Shown: positions 26,500 through 34,164 of the stretch, in pieces
Layout: the number at the start of each line of letters is the position of its first letter
Numbering within the stretch: position 1 is the stretch's first letter
Assembly: GCA_937911325.1 (NCBI GenBank)
Contig: CALDSD010000098.1
Location: forward strand, 34,322 to 98,321
Origin: an uncultured Neomegalonema sp.
Lineage (GTDB): Bacteria; Pseudomonadota; Alphaproteobacteria; Rhodobacterales; Rhodobacteraceae
Direction of reading: 5' to 3'
DNA length: 64,000 bases
Position numbers and translations under genes: made by a program
Notes under the pieces: generated by a model
Databases searched by the model: none
What the model was told of the DNA's origin: nothing
The model's input: the letters and a program-made list of their open reading frames with translations, nothing else

Positions 26500-27933
26500 A
26501 TGTTGACGATCTGGCTTAGAAAACCAATGCCGCGACTGACGACAGGCGGGTTTCGCCTATCGGTCGCCTGCCTGGCGATTGTGGCGACGGCGACCGCGAC
26601 CAGCGCACCTCGATCCGAGACGCTGGCGGATGCGCTGGTGACGGCGCTTGAAACCAGTCCAGACCTCGCGGCGAACCGGGCGGCGCTGCGCCAGCTCGAT
26701 GAAAACGTGGCGCAGGCGCGCTCTGGGAAGCGGCCCACTGTCGACGGGTCGCTGAGCGCTGGCGTGGATCTGACCAACACCAAGACCAACCGAAACGGCG
26801 TCTTCGCGCCGGAGAACGACCGGGATATCGATACGGACGTCACCCTTGGCGTCACGGGGTCTCAGAACCTCTTCGATTTTGGCGAAACCGAGAACGCCGT
26901 GAAAAGCGCGCTTTCGGATCGCGACGGCGGTCGGTTCGATTTGCTTGAGGTCGAACAGCAGGTGCTTCGCTCGGCGGTGAACGCCTATGTGAACGTCCTG
27001 AATTCGCAAGAACGTGTCGCGATCTCCCAGAACAACGTGCGTGTGATCGAGCGCGAACTCGTCGCGTCGCAGGATCGATTTGACGTTGGCGAGGTGACGC
27101 GGACAGACGTGGCGCAAGCGCGCTCGCGGCTGGCGCAGGCCCAGTCGGATCTGGTTTCGAACAAAGGCCTTCTGGGGCAGGCGCGCAAAGCGTATGTCCG
27201 CGCGATCGGCGTCGCGCCCGAGGCGTTGGCCCCGGTCCCGCCGCTACCGGATCTGCCGCAGTCCCTGGCCGAAGCGGAAGCGATCGCCGAACGCTCGCAT
27301 CCACGGATCGAGTCGGTGCGGCAAGACATCAAGTCGGCGGAGTTCGGCATTGAAGAAGCGAAGGCCGCGACGCTTCCGTCGATTGATCTTGGCAGCGATC
27401 TGGCGGCGCAGGCCAATCGGGGGTCCGGGCGGTCGGATGTGTTCTCGGCGGGCGCTGACATCACCGCCACCATGCCGTTTTACCGAGGCGGTGTGCTGCG
27501 CAGCCAGGTGCGCGCCCGGCAAGCGCTCGAGGCTCAACGGCGCGCGGAACTGTTCGACGTCACCCGAGACGTGCTCGAAGAAGTGGGCATCGCGTGGGAG
27601 GAGCTGACGACGGCGCGCGCGGTGATCATCGCCAGCCGCGCGCAAATCGAAGCCGCGGAGATCGCTTTCGAAGGGGTCAAGGAAGAGGCGAATGTCGGGT
27701 CCCGGACGACGCTTGACGTGCTGGACGCAGAGCAAGAGTTGCTCGACGCGCGTCTGTCGCTGGTGGATGCGCGCAGCGACGAGTACATCGCGGGGTATCG
27801 ACTGTTGGCGGCGGTCGGTGTGTTGACGGCGACGCATCTGGGGCTGGCGATCGAGCCTTACGACCCGGACGAAGATTATAGAGCGGCCCAGGAGATCTAT
27901 CTGGGCTGGCCAGAAGACGACGAAAAAGACTAG
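26500..27933 (+). CDS. tolC: TolC-family outer-membrane efflux protein
   Basis: 477 residues from the ATG at 26500 (alternative ATG 26527, which gives a cleaner signal peptide). After a hydrophobic leader ending near TATATSAP, the mature protein is a duplicated OEP domain with long heptad-rich helices: LADALVTALETSPDLAANRAALRQ at the start, then NAYVNVLNSQERVAISQNNV and GEVTRTDVAQARSRLAQAQ. The second repeat holds VGSRTTLDVLDAEQELLDARL. It forms the outer-membrane channel of type I secretion or RND efflux. Gene order pcm-tolC-popZ is a familiar alphaproteobacterial arrangement. Confidence 0.93.
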   Translation: MLTIWLRKPMPRLTTGGFRLSVACLAIVATATATSAPRSETLADALVTALETSPDLAANRAALRQLDENVAQARSGKRPTVDGSLSAGVDLTNTKTNRNGVFAPENDRDIDTDVTLGVTGSQNLFDFGETENAVKSALSDRDGGRFDLLEVEQQVLRSAVNAYVNVLNSQERVAISQNNVRVIERELVASQDRFDVGEVTRTDVAQARSRLAQAQSDLVSNKGLLGQARKAYVRAIGVAPEALAPVPPLPDLPQSLAEAEAIAERSHPRIESVRQDIKSAEFGIEEAKAATLPSIDLGSDLAAQANRGSGRSDVFSAGADITATMPFYRGGVLRSQVRARQALEAQRRAELFDVTRDVLEEVGIAWEELTTARAVIIASRAQIEAAEIAFEGVKEEANVGSRTTLDVLDAEQELLDARLSLVDARSDEYIAGYRLLAAVGVLTATHLGLAIEPYDPDEDYRAAQEIYLGWPEDDEKD

Positions 27934-28042
27934 TCACTTAAGTCAAGGTCGGCTTTTCTAGGCGACGTTGTGATGCTGGCGGCTGCTCGAGCGGACATAC
28001 GATGGCGTTCGGGCGGCGATAAACAGTCTGCGCCGGCTGCGA

Positions 28043-29365
28043 GTGGAGGCGAAGATAGCAGGGCGCAAGAGTCAGGCGCACCGCCAGGATCCGAGCATGT
28101 CGGACATCTTGGCGTCGATCCGTCGAACACTAGAGGCGGACGATGAGGCGCTGGCGGATCACATTTATCGTCGCGAGCGCGCCCGCAAGGCGGAGATCGC
28201 CGCGTCAGAGGAACTTCTGCAGGAGAGCGGAGACGCTGCGGCGCGAGAGGTCGACCGGGCGGTTCGCCGCTTGGAAGCTTTTCATGAAGCTTCCGTTGAA
28301 CGCCATAACGCGTCTTCCTTACACATGCAGCACGGCGAGACCGATGCGCCGAACGAACCCGCACTTCGGGCCGCGAAAGATGAAAGCACCGGCGCTGTCG
28401 CTGCGGACGCCGAGGAAGACCGGATCTGGGCGGATCTTGATCGTCTGCTTTCGACGGCGCAGGGAGCATTCTCAAAAGAAACGGCGCATCCAAAGCGGAC
28501 GCCCCGCGTAAAACCTGTCGAGCGTCACGCAGTCGAGACTCCTGTCGCAGCGGTTGAGCCGAATGCGGCTGCGATCGGGCGAGACCCAAATCCGCAACCG
28601 CAGACAGGAGACGCGGCTCAAGGCGCGGTGGAGCCGCCGCCGGCGGCGTCCCCTGCAAAGTTGGCGGCGGCAAAGGCGCCCGAGCGACCGATTGCAAAGC
28701 CGGCTCCGGCCAAGTCTGTTGAGAAGGCCAAGGAGCCGATCGCGTTACCGGATAGCGGACGGCGGAAGACCGTCTTGTCACGCGTCGCCGCCGCGGTGAA
28801 GAAAGAGACGGTCAAGCGGTTGTCGGAGACGCCGCCGCAGAAAGGCGCGCCGTCAGCGGAGATCCAGGCGTTGTTGAGCGGGCAGGCCCCGCATCGGCAG
28901 CCGCCGGCTCGTTTGCGAAGGCCCATCGAGCCCAAAGGCGAAACGCCGTCTGCTCCCGAGGATGCGGACGCGCTGGATCAGGCGGAAGCGCAGCGGCTCG
29001 AGATGTTGGATCTGACGTCGGATGCGGCGCTCCCGGCGACGGATACGGTGCTCCAACTGACGACCCCGATCGAGGGCGAACCGGTTCATCCGGCGCAGGA
29101 TGGCGTTGGAAAGCGCCTGCTCAACCGCGCCAGCGAAGAAGCGGCAGCCAAGGCGTTCGAAGCGTTGGCGGACCCCGACGGGCCGGCGGCGAAGGCGATC
29201 CTTCAAAGGATCCAGCGAAGCGATGACGCTCAAAGCCCTGGGCGCTTGGACATGATCGCAGCGGACACGCTCAAACCGATGTTGTCCGATTGGCTCGATG
29301 AGAACCTCCCGAACCTGATCACACGCTTGGTGCGAGAAGAGCTGTCCAAGGCGAGAAAACCCTAG
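28043..29365 (+). CDS. popZ: PopZ-like cell-pole-organising protein (DUF2497)
   Basis: 440 residues. The N-terminal client-binding helix (DPSMSDILASIRRTLEADDE, residues 16-35) and the C-terminal oligomerisation block (TLKPMLSDWLDENLPNLITR, then LVREELSK) are classic PopZ/DUF2497. In Caulobacter, PopZ (177 residues) forms a polar condensate that anchors ParB-parS. Here the linker between the ends is about 300 residues, rich in Ala, Pro, Glu and Lys, with alternating charge rather than strongly acidic. The start is GTG at 28043; the only ATG (28097) would remove the conserved residues before SDILASI. Its usual neighbour valS is 9 kb away. Confidence 0.88.
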   Translation: MEAKIAGRKSQAHRQDPSMSDILASIRRTLEADDEALADHIYRRERARKAEIAASEELLQESGDAAAREVDRAVRRLEAFHEASVERHNASSLHMQHGETDAPNEPALRAAKDESTGAVAADAEEDRIWADLDRLLSTAQGAFSKETAHPKRTPRVKPVERHAVETPVAAVEPNAAAIGRDPNPQPQTGDAAQGAVEPPPAASPAKLAAAKAPERPIAKPAPAKSVEKAKEPIALPDSGRRKTVLSRVAAAVKKETVKRLSETPPQKGAPSAEIQALLSGQAPHRQPPARLRRPIEPKGETPSAPEDADALDQAEAQRLEMLDLTSDAALPATDTVLQLTTPIEGEPVHPAQDGVGKRLLNRASEEAAAKAFEALADPDGPAAKAILQRIQRSDDAQSPGRLDMIAADTLKPMLSDWLDENLPNLITRLVREELSKARKP

Positions 29366-29402
29366 GCGCTCGGCACGCGGACCGCCGCGTACGCTCGGCG
29401 CC
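29365..29402. terminator. Nested stem-loop between convergent popZ and dctM
   Basis: GGCGC (29365-29369) pairs with GCGCC (29398-29402), enclosing ACGCGG (29375-29380) and CCGCGT (29385-29390) around a 4-nt loop. It lies in the 69-bp gap between convergent genes and could stop transcription from both sides. U-tracts are weak. Confidence 0.4.
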
Positions 29403-29434
29403 AGATTTCTGCGCCGGGCGTGCGTTCAGCCCCG

Positions 29435-30808
29435 CTAGGTCAACGGTTGCGGGCCCATAAGCGTCGTTGGCAGCCATGTCGAGATGATCGGGACGTAGGT
29501 CACCAGGATCAGGAACGCGACAAGGATCATCACCCACGGCAACGCGGCTTTCACCACATTCGCCACCGACATCCGGGCGACGCCCGCGGTCACGAACAGG
29601 TTCAGCCCCACTGGCGGCGTGATCATGCCGATCTCCATATTCACGACCATGATGATGCCGAGATGGATCGGGTCGATGCCGAGCTCGACAGCGATCGGGA
29701 AGACCAACGGGGCGACGATGATGATCAGCCCTGACGGCTCCATGAACTGACCGCCGATCAACAGCAGGATGTTGACGACGATCAGGAACATGATCGGACC
29801 AAAGCCCGCGGCCAGCATCGCCTCGGTGATCATTTGAGGGATCCGCTCTTCCGTCAGGACATGCTTCAGGATCAACGCATTCGCGATGATGAACATCAGC
29901 ATGATCGTCAGCTTGCCGGCCTCAAACAGCGTCTTCTTCGTGTCCGGGTGAAACCAGACAGTGAAAAGCGACGCCGGTTTCTGGAAAAACGAGATACTCG
30001 CTCCGTCTCCTCCGCTGAGGGGGCCCATGTCCCGATAAATGAAGTTTGACACCAGGAACGCGTAAACCGCGGCCACCGCTGCGGCTTCGGTGGGTGTGAA
30101 CACGCCGCCGTAGATCCCGCCAAGGATGATGACGATCAGGAACAGGCCCCAGCCGGCCTCGCCCATGCTCGCGGCCCATTCGCCCCAGCTCGCGCGCGGC
30201 TGCGCCGGCAGGTTGCGGATCTTGGCGGTCACATAGATCGCGATCATCAACATCAGTCCGGCGATTATCCCGGGAAAGACGCCGGCCAGGAACATGCGGC
30301 CGACCGACACGTCCGTCGCAGCCGCGTAGACGACCATCACGATCGACGGCGGGATCAGGATGCCGAGCGTGCCTGCGTTACAGATCACGCCCGCTGCGAA
30401 CTCTTTGGTGTAGCCAACCTGGCGCATGCCGGCGATGACGATCGAACCGATGGCGACGACGGTGGCTGGCGACGACCCTGAGAGCGCGGCGAACAGCATG
30501 CAGGCGAACACGCCCGCGATCGCCAGACCGCCCTGATAGTGCCCAACCGACGCGATGGCGAAACGAATGATCCTCTGTGCCACGCCTCCCGTCGACATGA
30601 AGGCGGAGGCGAGAATGAAGAACGGGATCGCCAAAAGCGTGTAGTGCCCGGCGAACGCATCGAACAGGGTCTGCGCGATCGAGCGGAGCGAGGCGTCCTC
30701 CGCGTACATGAAAAGGAAGGTGATGCTTGCAAGGCCCAGAGACACTGCGATCGGCACGCCGATCAGCAGCAGCAAAATCACCATGCCGAAGAGAATTGCG
30801 ACTTCCAT
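29435..30808 (-). CDS. dctM: TRAP transporter large permease (DctM)
   Basis: 457 residues with about twelve membrane segments. DctM-family motifs include FGMVILLLLIGVPIAVSLGL at the N terminus, AALSGSSPATVVAIGSI, NAGTLGILIPPSIVMVVYA and a C-terminal NMEIGMITPPVGLNLFV stretch. It is the ion-coupled transport subunit that works with DctQ and the periplasmic binding protein. It is slightly longer than most (about 425-430 residues) because of an extra loop near residues 260-290. It follows dctQ with a 3-bp gap. Confidence 0.95.
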   Translation of the reverse strand: MEVAILFGMVILLLLIGVPIAVSLGLASITFLFMYAEDASLRSIAQTLFDAFAGHYTLLAIPFFILASAFMSTGGVAQRIIRFAIASVGHYQGGLAIAGVFACMLFAALSGSSPATVVAIGSIVIAGMRQVGYTKEFAAGVICNAGTLGILIPPSIVMVVYAAATDVSVGRMFLAGVFPGIIAGLMLMIAIYVTAKIRNLPAQPRASWGEWAASMGEAGWGLFLIVIILGGIYGGVFTPTEAAAVAAVYAFLVSNFIYRDMGPLSGGDGASISFFQKPASLFTVWFHPDTKKTLFEAGKLTIMLMFIIANALILKHVLTEERIPQMITEAMLAAGFGPIMFLIVVNILLLIGGQFMEPSGLIIIVAPLVFPIAVELGIDPIHLGIIMVVNMEIGMITPPVGLNLFVTAGVARMSVANVVKAALPWVMILVAFLILVTYVPIISTWLPTTLMGPQPLT

Positions 30809-30811
30809 GGA

Positions 30812-31471
30812 TCAGCGCGTCCCTTCGTTGGCGTTGTTCTGAGCGGCTTCTTCCGCTTCGGCCTTGCGGGAGGCCTCTTCGACCATGTCCTCGGCCTCGT
30901 GGCTTGCGATCAGCATCAGTTGCGAGCCGTTCACGATCCGCCAACCGGCCTGGAGGAACCGCAAGCTCAGCAGAGCGGTGCTCAGCGGCATGATGAAGTA
31001 CGGGATGAAGCGTGGGATCTTCTCGTAGCGTTCGCCCTCGTTGAAGATGTCGGAGAGGAACTGCAGGAAGGCGGGCATCGGAACGTCGTCCGTCTCGTAC
31101 CAAGCCTGGGTGGTGACGAACGGATACCAGTAGTGCCAGGATCCGATGAAAAGCAGAACGGCGAAGGTGATGCAGCACAGCGCTGCAAAGATCGTGACCG
31201 CGCGGCGCATCCCGGCGGGCATGACGTTCAAAAGCGCATCAACGCCGAGATGCGCATTGATCTTGACGCAATAGCTCGCCCCCAAAAGCACCATCCAGGC
31301 GAACAGGAAAACCGTCGTCTCCAGCGCCCATAGAATATTGCCGTTGAAGCCGTAACGCACCACGACGTTGGCGAAGGTGACTACGGTCATCAGACCTAGA
31401 AGGATCGCGATCAGGCTCTCTTCGATCTCGTTGATCAAACGCCCGATCGCCGATTTCGGCGCAGCGGTCAT
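30812..31471 (-). CDS. dctQ: TRAP transporter small permease (DctQ)
   Basis: 219 residues with four membrane segments (for example LIAILLGLMTVVTFANVVVRY and TVFLFAWMVLLGASYCVKINAHLG). A roughly 60-residue periplasmic/loop insertion lies between helices 3 and 4 (SWHYWYPFVTTQAWYETDD and after), making it longer than a usual DctQ, and there is a charged C-terminal tail. It pairs with DctM in the membrane. It lies 97 bp downstream of dctP; that gap contains a long perfect palindrome. Confidence 0.92.
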   Translation of the reverse strand: MTAAPKSAIGRLINEIEESLIAILLGLMTVVTFANVVVRYGFNGNILWALETTVFLFAWMVLLGASYCVKINAHLGVDALLNVMPAGMRRAVTIFAALCCITFAVLLFIGSWHYWYPFVTTQAWYETDDVPMPAFLQFLSDIFNEGERYEKIPRFIPYFIMPLSTALLSLRFLQAGWRIVNGSQLMLIASHEAEDMVEEASRKAEAEEAAQNNANEGTR

Positions 31472-31515
31472 CGTCGTCCCTCCGAGGCTTCCTCGTATTG
31501 GTGTTTTGTTTTTGA

Positions 31516-31541
31516 GACCCCGCCGTCGCGACGGCGGGGTC
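31516..31541. repeat. 26-bp perfect palindrome between dctP and dctQ
   Basis: GACCCCGCCGTCG (31516-31528) is followed immediately by its exact reverse complement (31529-31541). In the minus-strand transcript this gives a very stable hairpin just after dctP. The bases that follow in that direction are A-rich (TCAAAAACAAAAC), so it is not a normal U-tract terminator. A hairpin here could stabilise dctP mRNA and lower permease expression, as in other binding-protein transporters. Confidence 0.65.
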
Positions 31542-31568
31542 CGTGTTCGGGAAGTAGGAAGCGGCGGT

Positions 31569-32573
31569 TTAGCCGCCGGCGTTGGCCGCCTGTGCGGCGT
31601 CGACCAGCTCAGCCGGCACGTCGGCTTCGAACTTTTTCCAAACCGGCTTCATCGCGTCGACCCAAGCCTGACGCTGATCCGCGTTCAGCTGGCGGACTGT
31701 GCCGCCCTGATCGAGGATCAGCTGCTTGTTCTGCTCGTTGACCTCGAAGGCGGCGGTGTTCCGCGCTTCGGTGACTTCGTCGAGAATGGTCTTCAGCTGC
31801 GTGCGGACGTCGTCCGGCAGGCCGTCCCACCACTCGACCGAGGTCACGACCAGATAGTCGATGATGCCGTGGTTGGTTTCCGTGACGCCGTCCTGAACTT
31901 CGAAGAACTTCTGGCCGTAGATGTTGGACCAGGTGTTCTCCTGACCATCGATCGTGCCGGTCTGCAGCGCGCCGTAGACCTCTTTGAACGACGTCTTCTG
32001 CGGGTTCGCGCCAAGCTGCTCGAACTGCGCCACGAGCACGTCCGACGCCTGCACGCGGAACTTCAGTCCCGAAGCGTCGCTTGGATCGATGAGCGGCTTG
32101 GTGGCCGACATCTGCTTCATGCCGTTGTGCCAGAACGCGAGCCCTTGCAGACCGCGCCGGCGCATCGAGTCTTTCATCGCCTGGCCGGTTTCCGAAGCCT
32201 GGAAGCGATCAACGGCGTCGATGTCGGTGAACATGAACGGAAGGTCGAACAGACGGAACTGTTTTGTGAACTTCTCGAACTTCGACAGCGACGGCGCGGC
32301 GAACTGAACGTCGCCAGCCAGCATCGCCTCCAGGACTTTATTGTCGTCGTAGAGCGTCGAGTTCGGGAAGACTTCCATGCAAGCCTTGCCGTTCATCTCG
32401 TCGTTCACACGCTGTTCAAGCAGCGAGGCGGCGATGCCTTTCGGGTGCTTGTCAGTGTTGGTGACGTGAGCGAACTTGATCACGATCTCGCCGTCGTCAC
32501 AGGCTGCGAAAGCCGGGCCGGCGACGAGGGCCATCGCGGCGGCGGCCGCGAAAATCTTCATTTTGGTTTTCAT
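31569..32573 (-). CDS. dctP: TRAP transporter substrate-binding protein (DctP)
   Basis: 334 residues. A Sec signal peptide (KIFAAAAAMALVAGPAFA) is cleaved before ACDDG. The DctP fold is seen in IVIKFAHVTNTDKHPKG, FDLPFMFTDIDAVDRF, and GLKFRVQASDVL, whose Arg normally clamps a carboxylate, then GTIDGQENTWSNIYGQKF. It captures an organic acid, probably a C4-dicarboxylate or related compound, in the periplasm and delivers it to DctQM. It is first of the transporter genes and separated by 216 bp from dctD upstream, so it probably has its own promoter. Confidence 0.95.
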   Translation of the reverse strand: MKTKMKIFAAAAAMALVAGPAFAACDDGEIVIKFAHVTNTDKHPKGIAASLLEQRVNDEMNGKACMEVFPNSTLYDDNKVLEAMLAGDVQFAAPSLSKFEKFTKQFRLFDLPFMFTDIDAVDRFQASETGQAMKDSMRRRGLQGLAFWHNGMKQMSATKPLIDPSDASGLKFRVQASDVLVAQFEQLGANPQKTSFKEVYGALQTGTIDGQENTWSNIYGQKFFEVQDGVTETNHGIIDYLVVTSVEWWDGLPDDVRTQLKTILDEVTEARNTAAFEVNEQNKQLILDQGGTVRQLNADQRQAWVDAMKPVWKKFEADVPAELVDAAQAANAGG

Positions 32574-32587
32574 TGGGTTTCTCCCTA

Positions 32588-32653
32588 GTCAGCGTTGCTG
32601 ACGTTCAAGCCAAGCGTTTCAGCACGACAAGAACGTAAGCTTCGTCTGGACCA
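32588..32653 (-). promoter_or_regulatory. Candidate dctP control region: dyad and weak sigma-54-like element
   Basis: GTCAGC (32588-32593) and GCTGAC (32597-32602) form a dyad 15-29 bp before the dctP start. On the minus strand, TGGTCCAGACGAAGC (32653-32639) keeps the GG and GC spacing of sigma-54 -24/-12 elements, but the -12 TTGC is AAGC. DctD is a sigma-54 activator, so such a site is expected; this match is partial. Confidence 0.25.
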
Positions 32654-32752
32654 GCCGTGGCCGCGGCGACAAGGTCGCTCGCCGCAAAAAGAGACGAAAA
32701 TTCTGTCGGCGCGGCCGCAATGGGCGGACACGGGGACAAACCGGGGCGATGA

Positions 32753-32772
32753 ATGGGTGGATCGCCACCCAT
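32753..32772 (-). terminator. Stem-loop 3' of dctD
   Basis: ATGGGTGG (32753-32760) and CCACCCAT (32765-32772) make a perfect 8-bp stem with a 4-nt loop, starting 17 bp after the dctD stop. No U-tract follows, so it may act as a terminator needing Rho or as an mRNA end-protecting hairpin. Confidence 0.4.
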
Positions 32773-32789
32773 CCGGAGGACAGGCGCGG

Positions 32790-34151
32790 CTAGATCCCGT
32801 CCGCGTCGCGTTCTTCGCTGAAATCTGATCGGCTCAGACCGTATTTCTGCATTTTCTCGTAGAGCGACTTCCGCGACAGTCCGAGCGCCTCGTAGGTTTC
32901 CTTGAGCCGGCCGTTTTGCGCCGTGAGCTCCGCGCTGATGGCGTTTCGCTCGAATTCCGAAACCCGTTCGGCCAACGACGATTGTTTGGCCTCAGCGTGA
33001 GGATCGGCGTCGCTTGAGAGCTCGAGATCGAGGCCGAGAACAAAGCGTTCTGCGGCGTTGCGCAACTCCCGGACATTCCCCGGCCAGTCGCGGGCGGCGA
33101 CTTGGGCGAGCACGGCCGATGGAACCTCCAACGTCTCGCGTTTGTATCGGATCGCCGCTTCCGTAACGAGGTGGCTGAACAGTCTTGGAACATCCTCCGC
33201 GCGTTGGGCGACGCTGGGGATCCGAAGAGTGACGACGTTGAGGCGGTAAAGAAGATCGCTGCGGAAACGCCCCTCGGCCGCTTCATGCTCCAGGTCGGCC
33301 TTACTGGCGGCGATAAAGCGAACATCGAGGTCAATCGGGTCGTTCGAGCCGAGCCGGATGATGCTGCGGTCCTGAATGACGCGCAGGAGTTTGACCTGCA
33401 GTTCGACCGGCATGCTCTCGATCTCGTCAAGAAACACGGCGCCGCCCCGCGCATGCTCGAACTTGCCAAACCGCGCCCGCAGCGCGCCTGGAAAAGCGCC
33501 GACCTCATGACCGAACAGCTCGCTTTCGATCAGCTCGGCGGGAAGGCCGCCGCAGTTGATTGCGACGAAGGGTTTTTCGCGGCGGTCGCTGACCGCGTGC
33601 AGCGCGCGGGCCGCGACCTCTTTGCCGGTGCCGGTTTCGCCAATGATCAGAACGTCGGTGTCTGTCGCGGCGACTGCGCGGATCTGCCGGCGCAGATCCA
33701 CCATCGCTGCTGCGCGTCCGATCAGCCGCGCCTCCAGCCGATCCCGTCCAGCCGCCGCCGAGCGCAACGCCCGGTTCTCGAGCGTCAGCCGTCTCTTGTC
33801 GATCGCCCGCCGCGCCACTTCGATCAGGTGGTTCGAGGCAAAGGGTTTTTCCACGAAGTCATAGGCGCCCAACCGCATCGCCTCGACCGCAAGTTGCACG
33901 TCGCCGTGTCCGGTCACCAACACGACCGGAAACTCCGGGTCGATCTCAAGGACGCGGCGCATCAGCTCCATGCCGTCCAGGCCGGGCATGCGGATGTCGG
34001 TGATCAAAACGCCGTCGAAGTTCCGGCTCGGCAAAGACAGCACCTGCTCGGCGTCGGCAAAACACTCCGCGTCGAGCTCAGCCAGGTCCAACGCCTGCTG
34101 GGCCGCGAGCCGAAGATGCTCCTCATCGTCTACGAACAGGACCTTGCTCAT
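32790..34151 (-). CDS. dctD: Sigma-54-dependent response regulator (DctD)
   Basis: 453 residues: a receiver (about 1-120; phospho-acceptor Asp in DGVLITDIRMPGLDGMEL), an AAA+ domain (Walker A GETGTGKEVAARALH; Walker B GAVFLDEIESMP; sensor region RFRSDLLYRLNVVTLRIP) and a C-terminal Fis-type HTH (LKETYEALGLSRKSLYEKMQ). It activates sigma-54 promoters of the dicarboxylate TRAP operon after phosphorylation by DctB. The loop that touches sigma-54, normally GAFTGA, reads GAFPGA. It lies 13 bp after dctB. Confidence 0.94.
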   Translation of the reverse strand: MSKVLFVDDEEHLRLAAQQALDLAELDAECFADAEQVLSLPSRNFDGVLITDIRMPGLDGMELMRRVLEIDPEFPVVLVTGHGDVQLAVEAMRLGAYDFVEKPFASNHLIEVARRAIDKRRLTLENRALRSAAAGRDRLEARLIGRAAAMVDLRRQIRAVAATDTDVLIIGETGTGKEVAARALHAVSDRREKPFVAINCGGLPAELIESELFGHEVGAFPGALRARFGKFEHARGGAVFLDEIESMPVELQVKLLRVIQDRSIIRLGSNDPIDLDVRFIAASKADLEHEAAEGRFRSDLLYRLNVVTLRIPSVAQRAEDVPRLFSHLVTEAAIRYKRETLEVPSAVLAQVAARDWPGNVRELRNAAERFVLGLDLELSSDADPHAEAKQSSLAERVSEFERNAISAELTAQNGRLKETYEALGLSRKSLYEKMQKYGLSRSDFSEERDADGI

Positions 34152-34164
34152 GGCGTCCGTCTCC

